From contig CAJMSD010000003.1 in NCBI GenBank assembly GCA_905215965.1, positions 161,355-225,354 on the forward strand: a DNA stretch of 64,000 nt. The letters are read 5' to 3'. Each line of letters starts with the position of its first letter. Within the stretch, counting starts at the first letter, position 1. This stretch comes from an uncultured bacterium. Lineage in GTDB: Bacteria; Bacillota; Clostridia; Oscillospirales; Ruminococcaceae. Of the stretch, positions 43,664 to 53,265 are shown one piece after another. The position numbers and the translations under genes are program-made. Under the pieces are notes generated by a model. It was not told the DNA's origin. It was given only the letters and a program-made list of their open reading frames with translations, and searched no databases.

Positions 43664-44675
43664 GCTTTAATTCCTCCCTAATCTTTTCAAATTTCTCAAT
43701 AATCTTATCGCACCAGCGGTCAAATTCAGCATCCTCACGCTGTAATTCCGGATGGGATAAAATATGCTGTACTGTATAACGTATGCCCTGATCTGCACGG
43801 ACTGTTGCCCTGAAATCCGGTACTGCACGTTTCAGCTTGCTATTATCGAATATGACGGAATTAGCTTTGTCTCCAATCAGACTGCCTGTCAGATCGTAAT
43901 CGCTGACAGATGCAAGAAAATCAGACGGGATATGCACTGCTTTCAATTCCACGCCCAATGCATCGGCGATAATACCATAAATCTGATTCCAGGTCAGGGA
44001 TTCATCGGAAGTGATATGATATGCCTGTCCAATAGCATGAAGATTGCCGACAAGTCCGCAATAACCCTTTGCAAAGTCGCTGTTATGAGTCAGCGTCCAC
44101 AATGAAGTACCATCACCGTGGATGATTACAGTTTTCCCCTCTGTCATACGTTTCAGAACCTGCCAGCTCCCCTCTTTTCCGTGAACACCGAGAGGAACGC
44201 CTCGCTCATCATAAGTATGGCTGGGACGAACAATGGTAACAGGAAATCCGTTCTCCCGATACTGTTCCATCAAATAATCTTCGCAGGCTATTTTGTCTCT
44301 GGAATACTGCCAATATGGATTGCAAAGCGGCGTACTCTCTGTAATAACCGGATCTGAAAGTGGTTTTTGGTAAGCTGATGCGGAACTTATATAGATGTAC
44401 TGCTTTGTCCTTTCTCGAAACAAACGAACGTCACGCCGGATCTGATCGACTGTGAATCCGATAAATTCACCTACAACATCAAATTTCATACCATCAACTG
44501 CCTTATTTACATCTGCCTCGTCGTTGATGTCACATTTCAGAACTGTAACATTATCCGGCAATTCTTCTGATCTGCTCCCACGATTCAAAAGATAAACCTC
44601 ATGTTCTTCTTTTGCAAGCAGTCTGGTTATCGCCATGCTGATCGTACCTGTTCCGCCAATTAACAATATTTTCAT
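43656..44675 (-). CDS. NAD-dependent epimerase/dehydratase family protein
   Basis: The 339-residue protein has the N-terminal Rossmann GGTGTISMAI motif (an extended SDR with Gly-rich signature). A Ser/Tyr segment ISSASAYQKP provides catalytic residues, though the usual YxxxK is displaced to YSRDKIACEDY, and the C-terminal substrate domain is about 140 residues. It belongs to the NAD-dependent epimerase/dehydratase family, with an unknown sugar or small-molecule substrate. It is the first gene of a two-gene operon. A promoter candidate, TTGAAT, 17 bases and TATAGT, lies upstream near 44730-44755. Confidence 0.88.
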   Translation of the reverse strand: MKILLIGGTGTISMAITRLLAKEEHEVYLLNRGSRSEELPDNVTVLKCDINDEADVNKAVDGMKFDVVGEFIGFTVDQIRRDVRLFRERTKQYIYISSASAYQKPLSDPVITESTPLCNPYWQYSRDKIACEDYLMEQYRENGFPVTIVRPSHTYDERGVPLGVHGKEGSWQVLKRMTEGKTVIIHGDGTSLWTLTHNSDFAKGYCGLVGNLHAIGQAYHITSDESLTWNQIYGIIADALGVELKAVHIPSDFLASVSDYDLTGSLIGDKANSVIFDNSKLKRAVPDFRATVRADQGIRYTVQHILSHPELQREDAEFDRWCDKIIEKFEKIREELKHE

Positions 44676-44778
44676 GAAATCTCCTCCTGCTCATAAATTG
44701 GATTTGATTTTGCTGATGTATTCACTATATCACAAGTTTCTTTATTATTCAAATATACTGTGGGAGTGGTAACACATC

Positions 44779-45426
44779 CTACTCTCCCCTCCTCTGAAAC
44801 ACCCTATTAAACCCTTTGATAATCACACCAACAAGCACCGCAGCAATAATACTGCCCTCACGGACACCCTTCAGTTCACCTATAAACACAAAACTAATCA
44901 CTGCTGATATCATAATATAGAAAATGTCAAAGAATATCTTGATATTTTCATAACGCTTGCCCGTGACCTTGCTGATTGCACGGTTCATTGCTTCGCCGGG
45001 AAGCATGGCAACATTGCCTTTCAACTGCACCCATATACCGAAAGCGAGGATAACACAGCCGAGGAGCATAAAGATGAACTGGAATGGATAGGAAATAACA
45101 TTAATTGAGCTTATCAGATAGCAGGAAAAGTTAGTCAAGTAGCCGTATACAAAGGCAAGAACCGTCTGGATTAGAATTTCAATATAGTTGCATTTGCCTT
45201 TGAGAACAAGGATTTGTATCAGAATCTGCACTATGCTCAAAAGGTTCAGCCAGCCGCCGAAGGTGAAAATATTGCTCACCAACGATACGGAATACGGCAC
45301 GGAAGCTACCGGCGAAGTGCCAAGTCCCGCCTTAGTTGAAAATGCCACTCCCATTGATGCGATAAAGAGTCCTATGAGGAAAAGGATGTAATTTTTGATG
45401 ATAGAGGATAATTTTTTGGTGGGCAT
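44779..45426 (-). CDS. YczE/YitT-type integral membrane protein
   Basis: The 215-residue protein has five to six transmembrane helices, with an N-terminal helix bearing GVAFSTKAGLGTSPVASVP, the signature of the YczE/DUF6198 membrane family. Function is unknown, though related proteins have been proposed as transporters or regulators of peptide production. It starts after CGGAGATG and is monocistronic. Confidence 0.85.
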   Translation of the reverse strand: MPTKKLSSIIKNYILFLIGLFIASMGVAFSTKAGLGTSPVASVPYSVSLVSNIFTFGGWLNLLSIVQILIQILVLKGKCNYIEILIQTVLAFVYGYLTNFSCYLISSINVISYPFQFIFMLLGCVILAFGIWVQLKGNVAMLPGEAMNRAISKVTGKRYENIKIFFDIFYIMISAVISFVFIGELKGVREGSIIAAVLVGVIIKGFNRVFQRRGE

Positions 45427-45510
45427 TTATTTCATCTCCGGGGTAAAGTGTGGTTACTCACAACGTTCTGATAATTTCCACAGTAAGGTGGATTGGTTAC
45501 TTTCTAACAC

Positions 45511-45554
45511 AACACCGCACAGATCCAGTTGTAGAGCTGAACTTGTGCGGTGTT
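45511..45554. repeat. Inverted repeat hairpin
   Basis: AACACCGCACA (45511-45521) and TGTGCGGTGTT (45544-45554) form a perfect 11-bp stem with a 22-base loop. T tracts are weak on both strands, so terminator function is uncertain. Confidence 0.5.
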
Positions 45555-45613
45555 ATTTACATGAAATGCTACTCATTCAGCATCTTCATTATATCACTAT
45601 TTTATTGTTTTGT

Positions 45614-45988
45614 CTACTGGTTTTTAGCTGCTTTCTTATTGATTAACTTCTCGATAATAAATGTTCCTAAAACACAGCCGAGTGTGTTGTGAATCATGTC
45701 ATCCCATTCAAAGAGTCCGAGGCGGAAGATGAGCTGGGTTACTTCGATGGTTGCGGATAAGAGTAGCCCACCATCATATCCGTAGCCGTATAACAGACGA
45801 TTTGGCTTTATCTCATTACAGTTTGCCTGTGTCAGAATAATTTCAATGTTATCTTTATATATGCATATATGTGGCTGTTCACTTTGCAGATATTCCACTG
45901 TGTCAAATTCAAGTTTAGATTTGTAATATTCCGCTGTTTTTCTGATATCTTTACACGGGAAAATACAGCTCGACCCCATTAGTTTCAT
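45614..45988 (-). CDS. Chimeric ORF: VOC (glyoxalase-like) start joined to VanZ-like end
   Basis: The 124-residue frame starts after GAGGAGAT. Residues 1-71 match the first half of a vicinal-oxygen-chelate protein (IFPCKDIRKTAEYYKSKLEF, ending YGYGYD). Residues 72-124 match the C-terminal helices of VanZ-type membrane proteins (TIEVTQLIFRLGLFEWDD, then IHNTLG). Neither half is complete, so the ORF most likely arose by a deletion that fused two genes in frame at YD/GG. A working protein is doubtful but possible, since the RBS and frame are intact. Confidence 0.6.
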   Translation of the reverse strand: MKLMGSSCIFPCKDIRKTAEYYKSKLEFDTVEYLQSEQPHICIYKDNIEIILTQANCNEIKPNRLLYGYGYDGGLLLSATIEVTQLIFRLGLFEWDDMIHNTLGCVLGTFIIEKLINKKAAKNQ

Positions 45989-46033
45989 AATGTTTTATCT
46001 CCTCATGTTCAGAAAATTGGATTTTGCTTATTA

Positions 46034-46915
46034 CTATTCCCGATAATCGCTCCGGATAAACGGCTTGTCAATTTTTGATTCGGTCAAAAGCTGATATTTT
46101 TTCGGATGCCGATAAGCATTGCCATGTACTTCGCTTTCCCGATAGCGACGAAGCTGTTCCAGATCAAGTTCTGCAATAAAAACTCCTTCTTCTTCGTTCG
46201 CCTGAAGAATACAAGTATCTCTTGAACCACTTTCATCCGGCAGATACGCAACGCCGTCGAATACGCTGGAGTTACCGTTGCAGTCAGGCACGGTTTTGGG
46301 ATAATTACAGGTAGCGATTGCCGTCATGTTCTCAAAAGCTCTGGCACGAAGCTGTGAAAGACGGTTTATTTCCATTGGGCAGGCATTTGGAACAAGAATC
46401 AGTTCCGCACCTTTTAACATGAGAATTCTTGCACTTTCAGGAAATTCTCTGTCATAGCAAATCATCGCACCTATTTTTACATTGCCACAGGACATATCAA
46501 GTGTTGCAACATAAAAATCCTCACCAGCTGTCAAGTTCCGCTCTGCACCAAAATCACAAGTATGCACTTTTGCATAAACAAATTGCAATTCTCCGTGTCT
46601 GTCAAAAAGAGCAAGCGAATTACGAGGAGCATTTTCATATTTTTCAAGCAGTGTAATCCCGATTGCCATATTCAGCTGCTTTGCGAGCCAGCGAAAAGTA
46701 TTGATAAAATCACTATTCATAGAGATTGCTTCTTTTTTCCACTCCTCGGCAAGTCTGTTATAGATATTATATCCGTTGCTCCACATTTCTGGAAACAGTG
46801 CAATGTCCGCCCCTTTTTCCTTTGCCTTTTTACAGCAAGTGATTCCTTTTTCAAGGTTCTCCTCTAAATTTTTACAAGGTGCAATCTGCAATAATGCAAT
46901 TTTCAGTATACTCAT
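46034..46915 (-). CDS. Carbon-nitrogen hydrolase (nitrilase superfamily)
   Basis: The 293-residue protein has the catalytic triad of the nitrilase superfamily: Glu in FPEMW (about 43), Lys in AKVHTCDFGAE (about 115) and Cys in MICYDREFPE (about 153). The likely reaction is hydrolysis of an amide or a carbamoyl compound. Substrate is not deducible. A perfect promoter precedes it and it stands alone. Confidence 0.92.
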   Translation of the reverse strand: MSILKIALLQIAPCKNLEENLEKGITCCKKAKEKGADIALFPEMWSNGYNIYNRLAEEWKKEAISMNSDFINTFRWLAKQLNMAIGITLLEKYENAPRNSLALFDRHGELQFVYAKVHTCDFGAERNLTAGEDFYVATLDMSCGNVKIGAMICYDREFPESARILMLKGAELILVPNACPMEINRLSQLRARAFENMTAIATCNYPKTVPDCNGNSSVFDGVAYLPDESGSRDTCILQANEEEGVFIAELDLEQLRRYRESEVHGNAYRHPKKYQLLTESKIDKPFIRSDYRE

Positions 46916-46961
46916 TTTTCATCTCTCTTTCAATTGATAAAATTCTGATTTTATTATCCCC

Positions 46962-46990
46962 ATTATATCATCTCACCCCGAAAATGTCAA
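46962..46990 (-). promoter_or_regulatory. Consensus promoter of the nitrilase-family gene
   Basis: On the - strand TTGACA (46990-46985), a 17-base spacer and TATAAT (46967-46962) are perfect. The -35 box overlaps the end of the decayed gene upstream. Confidence 0.85.
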
Positions 46991-47398
46991 TTTAAAACCT
47001 GAATCCGTCTTACCATCGGATGAGAATTGTCCGACGTACCCTTAAAAGCAAGATAATATTCTCCATCCGGCACATTTTCTAGTGACTGAAACATTGAAAT
47101 ATATGTATCAGAATAAAGTCAATTGAATTGCTAAGTTATCGCATCTCCTGCCTGAATCTCATCATAAATGTACTGGGCGAGCTCTGCTCCGGATTTGCCA
47201 GTTTTCTTCACCAGATAAAATCCGGCAAGCGAACGAAATCCGTCATTGTAATAGGTATAGATATTTTCACCGTAAACAGCGAACTCAACGATTGTCGCCC
47301 TTACTGTCATATCAGATTCCGCATCATATTCTAACACAGACATCCTTACTGCCACTACATGAAGCCCACAAGGACAACTAAATACCCCGTTCTCTTTC
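46987..47398 (-). pseudogene. Decayed gene with two in-frame stops
   Basis: A single - strand frame from 47398 to the TGA at 46987-46989 is interrupted by TAG (47133-47131) and TGA (47121-47119). Protein-like stretches lie on both sides (CPCGLHVVAVRMSV and GFYLVKKTGKSGAEL before, NVPDGEYYLAFKG after). No start codon with RBS is seen, so the 5' part is also lost. A 74-residue ORF within it (47355-47131, GTG start) might still be translated but is more likely a fragment. No family is recognised. Confidence 0.55.
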
Positions 47399-47406
47399 TA
47401 TTTTAT

Positions 47407-47435
47407 TTGCATTTTCAGCCGCTTTATGGTATAAT
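47407..47435 (+). promoter_or_regulatory. Promoter of the RecQ-UvrD gene
   Basis: TTGCAT (47407-47412), a 17-base spacer and TATAAT (47430-47435) lie 44 bases before the start. Confidence 0.6.
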
Positions 47436-47479
47436 TATAGTAAAATATGCTGGTAAGTGATACATAAGGGGGTGACTGC

Positions 47480-50400
47480 ATGAAACAAATTTTCTTTATT
47501 GATACCGAAGTCAGCAGAGCTGACAACAAAGCCTATGATTTTGGTGCAGTAAGCGAACAGGAGAAGAAACTGCATACCGGTTCGGTTCATGAATTTCACA
47601 GCTTTATCGCAGGTGCGGAATACCTCTGCGGTCACAACATTATTGACCATGATGCCGGATATATCGACGCTCCCAAAAAAATCAAGTATATTGATACCCT
47701 GTACCTCTCACCGCTGCTGTTTCCGAACAAGCCGTATCACAGACTGCTGAAAGACGATAAGCTCCAGACCGATGAACTGAACAATCCCCTGAATGATGCA
47801 ATAAAAGCGAAAGAGCTTTTCTATGACGAGGTCAATGCTTTTCAGGCACTTGATGATGAACTGAAACTTATCTATTATATGCTTCTGAAAGACAGTCCCT
47901 ATTTTTCTGGATTTTTTGACTATCTGAATATTTCGGCTGAGGATGATCTTGAAACAGCGATACAGGTACGGTTTGCAGATGAGATCTGCGAAAATGCTCC
48001 GTTGTCCGGTATGATTTTCGATTCTCCGGTGGAACTTGCATACTGCCTTGCCCTGATCTCAGCGACCGAGGAATACTCTCTGATACCGAGATGGGTACAG
48101 GTGAATTACCCGAATGTTGACAGCATCATTCTAAAGCTTCGGAATACCTCATGTCATCAATGTACATATTGCAAATCACGGCTGAACCCTGTCAGCTATC
48201 TGGGCAAGTATTTCGGCTACCCGAGCTTTCGTAAATATAATGACGAACCTTTGCAGGAACATGCGGTCAATGCGGCGTTGGAGCATCAGTCCCTGCTTGC
48301 CATTTTCCCGACAGGCGGCGGCAAATCGCTGACATTCCAGATACCGGCACTCATGGCAGGTGAAACCGCACGTGCTCTGACAGTCGTCATATCTCCCTTA
48401 CAGTCGCTGATGAAAGATCAGGTGGACAATCTTGAAAAACGAGGCATTGCGGAAGCAGTCACGATCAACGGTCTGCTCAGTCCTATTGAAAGAGCCGAAG
48501 CCATAGAGCGTGTGGAATCGGGCATTGCGTCCATACTATATATCTCCCCCGAATCGCTGCGGTCAGTTACGATAGAACGGTTATTTTTGTCACGTCATAT
48601 TGACCGTTTTGTCATTGACGAGGCACACTGCTTCTCTGCGTGGGGGCAGGATTTCCGGGTGGATTACCTGTATATCGGCGATTTTATTCGTGAATTGCAG
48701 GAGAAAAAAGGAAACGGATGTAGAATCCCCGTATCCTGCTTTACAGCAACTGCAAAGCAGAAGGTCATCAGAGATATAAAAGACTATTTCAAGGAAAAGC
48801 TTGATATTGACCTTGAATTATTCGCCACCAATGCCTCCCGTACCAATCTGCGGTATGCAGTGCTGCATCGGGAAACGGATGCAGAAAAATATGAAACGCT
48901 CCGCAGTCTCATCGAACAGAAAGATTGTCCCACGATCGTTTACGTTTCAAGAACCAAGAGAACGAGGGAACTTTCGGAACAGCTCTGCAAGGATGGTTTC
49001 AAGGCAAGACCCTTCAACGGGAAAATGGACAGCAGCGAAAAGCAGGCGAATCAGGAGGCATTCATCCATGACGAGGTGCAGATCATTGTGGCAACGTCGG
49101 CTTTTGGCATGGGCGTGGATAAATCCAATGTCAAACTGGTGGTTCACTATGATATTTCCGATTCGCTGGAAAACTATGTTCAGGAGGCGGGGCGTGCAGG
49201 ACGTGACGAAAAATTACAGGCGGAGTGCTACGTGCTGTTCAATGACGGCGATCTGGACAAGCATTTCATTCTCCTGAATCAAACCAAACTCAGTATCAGC
49301 GAGATCCAGCAGATCTGGAAAGCGATCAAAGACCTTACCCGGTCTCGTCCGGAAGTATGCTGTTCGCCCCTTGAAGTCGCAAGACAGGCGGGCTGGGATG
49401 AGAATGTTTCCGACATCGAAACAAGAGTGAAAACGGCGATACAGGCTCTTGAGAATGCAGGATATCTCAAACGCGGGAAAAATATGCCCCGTGTATATGC
49501 GGACGGCATCTTGGTGAAAAGCATGATCGAGGCTGGCGAACGAATTGACAGTTCGTTACGTTTTGAGACAGACGAGGAGCGAACGACCGCCAAACGTATC
49601 ATTCACTCGCTGATCTCCAGCAAAAGCATCGCAAGCGCAGGAAATGCCGATGCGGAATCAAGAGTAGACTATCTTGCCGACAGGCTCGGCATCGAAAAAT
49701 CGGGCGTACTTCATGCGATCCAACAGATGCGTGAGGACGGACTGCTGGCAGATACCAAAGACCTGACCGCCTATATCCAGAAAACGGATACGGTTAACAA
49801 GTCGATGCTGGTACTGCACCGCTTTCAGGCTCTTGAAACTTTCCTGCTGCATTTTATTCATGCAGACAAATTCTGCATGAACTATAAAGAACTTAATGAA
49901 ACAGCTCTTGCAAACGGCGTTAAAACAAGCTCCGTCAATTCGATCAAGAAGCTTTTCTACTATTGGACGATTCGCAGCTATATCCGGAAAGAGCAGGATC
50001 AGACTACGAATCAAGTCAGCATCGTGCCGAAAATGAGCATGGAGCGTATCCGGGACAAGCGGCAGAAAAGCTATGATGCTGCGGAATTTATCATCGGCTA
50101 TCTGTTTCAGATCAGCAGTGAGGATGTCAGCCGAAAAGGCGAAGCACTTGTGGGCTTTTCCATACTGGAACTACGGGATGCTTACCGTGAACACGCACAC
50201 GCAGAAGTACAGGTGTCGGATATCGAGGAGGCTCTGCTGTTTCTCGCCAAGATCGGTGCATTAAAGCTGGAGGGCGGTTTTCTGGTGCTGTACAGCGGCA
50301 TGCGTATCAAGCGGCTGATACTTGATAACAAGATACGCTATAAGCTGGAAGATTACAGACAGCTCAACGAATTCTACCGGCAGAAGATCCAGCAGATCCA

Positions 50401-52246
50401 CATCGTAGGCGAATACGCCAACATGATGGTGCGTAATTACGAGCAGGCATTGCAGTTTGTGAGCGACTATTTTCAGTTAGACTATAAAAAATTCCTGTCG
50501 AAGTATTTCTCCGATGAAAGAACTGCCGAGATCGAACGCAATATCACACCGCGAAAATACCGGAAGCTTTTTGATTCCTTGTCAAAAAAACAGCTTGCCA
50601 TTATCCATGATGATACTTCAAAATACATTGTCGTCGCTGCAGGGCCGGGCAGCGGCAAGACAAGGGTGCTTGTGCATAAGCTGGCATCACTTCTGCTTCT
50701 GGAAGATGTGAAACATGAGCAGCTCCTGATGCTGACGTTCTCCCGTGCCGCTGCGATCGAGTTCAAACAGCGTCTGCGTGAACTGATCGGCAATGCCGCT
50801 AATTTCATTGAGATCAAGACATTCCATTCCTATTGCTTTGATCTGCTGGGAAAGATAGGAAATTTGCAGGAAACGGACAATATTGTCAAGGAAGCAGGTG
50901 AGCTGATCCGCAGCGGCGATGTGGATTTAGGCAGGATAACAAAATCTGTTCTTGTCATAGATGAAGCACAGGACATGGACATTCACGAATACTGCCTTGT
51001 GGAGGCGCTCATGGAGCGTAATGAAGATATGCGTGTGATCGCCGTTGGTGATGACGACCAGAATATTTATCAGTTCCGTGGCTCGGACTCGAAATATCTG
51101 AGGTCGTTTCTCACAGACCATGACGCAAAACAATATTCTCTGCTCGACAATTACCGGAGCTGTCAGAGCGTAGTCGCTTTTGCAAATAAGTTTGTAAAAT
51201 CCATTTCCGAACGAATGAAAACGGAGGATATTATTGCAGTTTCTGAGAATACAGGCGAGATCAAACTAATCAAGCATAGCAGTTCAGCCATGGAAACGGC
51301 TCTCGTTGAGGACATGCTTTCCGTCAACGCAGCCGGCTCGACCTGTATCCTGACAAACACCAATCAAGAGGCACTGCTGATACTGGGCATCCTGAAACAG
51401 CGAAATCTTCCGGCAAAGCTGATACAATCCATTGACGGCTTTGACCTGTATGATATTGCGGAGATCCGCTATTTTCTGAAAAAACTGAACACGGACACGA
51501 CAACACCCGTTATCAGCAATGAACGGTGGGAGCGTGCGATAGAGGCATTGCAAAGGCAGTACAGCCGCAGTGCGTGTCTGCCTGTCATTATGAAGATCCT
51601 GCAAACTTTTACGAATTCCAATGGAAAAAAATACCGCACTGATCTTGAACTGTTCCTGCACGAATCCAAGATTGAGGATTTTGATACCAGTGAAAATGGT
51701 GTCATAACCATCTCTACCATCCACAAGTCGAAAGGCAGAGAATTTGACAGTGTGTATATGCTCCTGAGCAATGCAAACATGGACAGCGATGAAGAAAAAA
51801 GAAAGCTCTATGTCGGCATGACAAGAGCGAAACATTTGCTGCATATTCACTATTATGGTGATGAATTCGATACATATGCGGAGTATGCAACAGCTGATGA
51901 GATTGACCTGAATACTTACCCAAAGCCGTCGGAGATTATCTTGCAGCTATCCCACAGGGATGTGTATCTTGATTTCTTCAAGGACAAAAAAATGTTGATT
52001 TTACAGTTAAAAAGCGGTATGCATCTTGACATCAAGGGCAACAGGCTGTATGTACGGGCGAACGGCAAACTTATGCCTGTTCTGCAATTCTCCTCTAAAT
52101 GCCATGAGAACGTCAAAAAGCTGATCGCATCGGGTTATGCGCCGTATGATGCGGCGGTGCGGTTTATTTGTGCATGGAAAGGCAGGGAGGATACGACAGA
52201 ATCGGCGGTTGTTCTGGCGGATGTGTATTTTCGCAGGAATACTTAA
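47480..52246 (+). CDS. Fused RecQ helicase and UvrD-like helicase
   Basis: The 1588-residue protein starts after AAGGGGGTG. Residues 1-110 resemble a DnaQ-type exonuclease (FIDTEVS, HNIIDHD, YIDTLYL), probably with altered catalytic residues. A CxxC pair (CHQCTYC, about 227) precedes a full RecQ helicase: Walker A FPTGGGKSLTFQIP (about 278), DEAHCFSAWGQDFR (about 380) and QEAGRAGRDEK (about 570). A winged-helix/HRDC-like region follows. A UvrD/PcrA-type helicase ends the protein: AAGPGSGKTRVLVHKL (about 1055), DEAQDMD, GDDDQNIYQFRGSD, STIHKSKGREFDSVY and YVGMTRAKHLLH. Proteins joining two helicases of opposite or cooperating polarity suggest DNA repair or defence. It is co-transcribed with the next gene, 32 bases downstream. 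Confidence 0.93.
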   Translation: MKQIFFIDTEVSRADNKAYDFGAVSEQEKKLHTGSVHEFHSFIAGAEYLCGHNIIDHDAGYIDAPKKIKYIDTLYLSPLLFPNKPYHRLLKDDKLQTDELNNPLNDAIKAKELFYDEVNAFQALDDELKLIYYMLLKDSPYFSGFFDYLNISAEDDLETAIQVRFADEICENAPLSGMIFDSPVELAYCLALISATEEYSLIPRWVQVNYPNVDSIILKLRNTSCHQCTYCKSRLNPVSYLGKYFGYPSFRKYNDEPLQEHAVNAALEHQSLLAIFPTGGGKSLTFQIPALMAGETARALTVVISPLQSLMKDQVDNLEKRGIAEAVTINGLLSPIERAEAIERVESGIASILYISPESLRSVTIERLFLSRHIDRFVIDEAHCFSAWGQDFRVDYLYIGDFIRELQEKKGNGCRIPVSCFTATAKQKVIRDIKDYFKEKLDIDLELFATNASRTNLRYAVLHRETDAEKYETLRSLIEQKDCPTIVYVSRTKRTRELSEQLCKDGFKARPFNGKMDSSEKQANQEAFIHDEVQIIVATSAFGMGVDKSNVKLVVHYDISDSLENYVQEAGRAGRDEKLQAECYVLFNDGDLDKHFILLNQTKLSISEIQQIWKAIKDLTRSRPEVCCSPLEVARQAGWDENVSDIETRVKTAIQALENAGYLKRGKNMPRVYADGILVKSMIEAGERIDSSLRFETDEERTTAKRIIHSLISSKSIASAGNADAESRVDYLADRLGIEKSGVLHAIQQMREDGLLADTKDLTAYIQKTDTVNKSMLVLHRFQALETFLLHFIHADKFCMNYKELNETALANGVKTSSVNSIKKLFYYWTIRSYIRKEQDQTTNQVSIVPKMSMERIRDKRQKSYDAAEFIIGYLFQISSEDVSRKGEALVGFSILELRDAYREHAHAEVQVSDIEEALLFLAKIGALKLEGGFLVLYSGMRIKRLILDNKIRYKLEDYRQLNEFYRQKIQQIHIVGEYANMMVRNYEQALQFVSDYFQLDYKKFLSKYFSDERTAEIERNITPRKYRKLFDSLSKKQLAIIHDDTSKYIVVAAGPGSGKTRVLVHKLASLLLLEDVKHEQLLMLTFSRAAAIEFKQRLRELIGNAANFIEIKTFHSYCFDLLGKIGNLQETDNIVKEAGELIRSGDVDLGRITKSVLVIDEAQDMDIHEYCLVEALMERNEDMRVIAVGDDDQNIYQFRGSDSKYLRSFLTDHDAKQYSLLDNYRSCQSVVAFANKFVKSISERMKTEDIIAVSENTGEIKLIKHSSSAMETALVEDMLSVNAAGSTCILTNTNQEALLILGILKQRNLPAKLIQSIDGFDLYDIAEIRYFLKKLNTDTTTPVISNERWERAIEALQRQYSRSACLPVIMKILQTFTNSNGKKYRTDLELFLHESKIEDFDTSENGVITISTIHKSKGREFDSVYMLLSNANMDSDEEKRKLYVGMTRAKHLLHIHYYGDEFDTYAEYATADEIDLNTYPKPSEIILQLSHRDVYLDFFKDKKMLILQLKSGMHLDIKGNRLYVRANGKLMPVLQFSSKCHENVKKLIASGYAPYDAAVRFICAWKGREDTTESAVVLADVYFRRNT

Positions 52247-52278
52247 CTGGCAATTGAATCAAAGATAGGAGGATTAAT

Positions 52279-53265
52279 ATGGATCACGAAATCAAACGCT
52301 TACAGCATGCCAAGATGTATATAGATTACCTTGCAAACGGTGTCGATCCTGTATCAAATACGGACGCAGATGCCAATACGCTGCAAAATGAACAGATTAT
52401 TGCTTGTTTTCGGTATGTTTCCAATATTCTGGCAAGGAACATATACGAAGCAGAAAATAGTACAAAGCGCAGCAATGCAGTCTTCTTTATTACTGAGGAG
52501 CAATGTGCGAAACTGAATGTTTACCCATATAATTGCAAAGTCAGTGAGCTTGCCAATGAAATAAACCGTGTTACAGTGAACAACGGCACGAAAAAGATGT
52601 CTGCAACTTGGATCAATAATTGGCTTGAATCAGAGGGATACCTCTGCAAAAGCGACCTGAGAAGCCGTATAGCGACTGATAAGGGCAAACAGCTTGGGAT
52701 CACTTCAGAATATCGGAAACGAGATAACGAAAATGAATACTATATCAACTTTTTCACAGAGCAGGCACAAAAATTTATCTATGAGCATATAAGTAAGATC
52801 ATCACTTACAGAAATGAACAGCATTCGCAAATAGAGAAGGAGATACAATATGTTGATTATCCTCCTGAACTGTCGGTCAGAGAATTTATCAATCAGAATT
52901 CTGATAAATGCTTTATCATGTCTATCGGAAGCTGGGATTTCGTTTCAAAAGTCGGAAGCTATCTCGCTGTTCTTCTTTATAAGGGAAGAAACAGAGTTCT
53001 GAAAAAGACAAATATCCCCACAAGTTCCGCAAATAAATGTATTCTTACAGGAATCATTGATGCAGCGTCTACGATAAAAATGCCAACCGATGTGATTATC
53101 CTGTCCTCAACATCGTTAGGCTTTCATACGCCAAAAAGTAAAAACAATCGTTTCTGTCAGGAAATTTATCGGATTCTTACGGAAAAAGAATGTAATATTG
53201 CAGTTTCTGTATGTCAGGGAAAGGGATATGAACTAAACAGCTTTGTAAAATCTCTTGCCGGATAA
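52279..53265 (+). CDS. Unknown protein partnered with the RecQ-UvrD helicase
   Basis: The 328-residue protein starts after AGGAGG, 32 bases after the helicase gene. Residues about 1-190 are helical. The part around FFITEEQCAKLNVYPYNCKVSELANEI, read in pieces, suggests a DNA-binding winged helix (MSATWINNWLESEGYL). The C-terminal 120 residues (CFIMSIGSWDFVSKVG to the end) are alpha/beta and could be a Rossmann- or RNase H-like fold, but no catalytic set is evident. It is probably an accessory factor of the helicase. No family is recognised. Confidence 0.75.
   Translation: MDHEIKRLQHAKMYIDYLANGVDPVSNTDADANTLQNEQIIACFRYVSNILARNIYEAENSTKRSNAVFFITEEQCAKLNVYPYNCKVSELANEINRVTVNNGTKKMSATWINNWLESEGYLCKSDLRSRIATDKGKQLGITSEYRKRDNENEYYINFFTEQAQKFIYEHISKIITYRNEQHSQIEKEIQYVDYPPELSVREFINQNSDKCFIMSIGSWDFVSKVGSYLAVLLYKGRNRVLKKTNIPTSSANKCILTGIIDAASTIKMPTDVIILSSTSLGFHTPKSKNNRFCQEIYRILTEKECNIAVSVCQGKGYELNSFVKSLAG

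Noticed and set aside
47131..47355. Independent 74-codon gene with GTG start
   Set aside because: The same frame extends protein-like on both sides through stops, so it is better read as part of a decayed longer gene.
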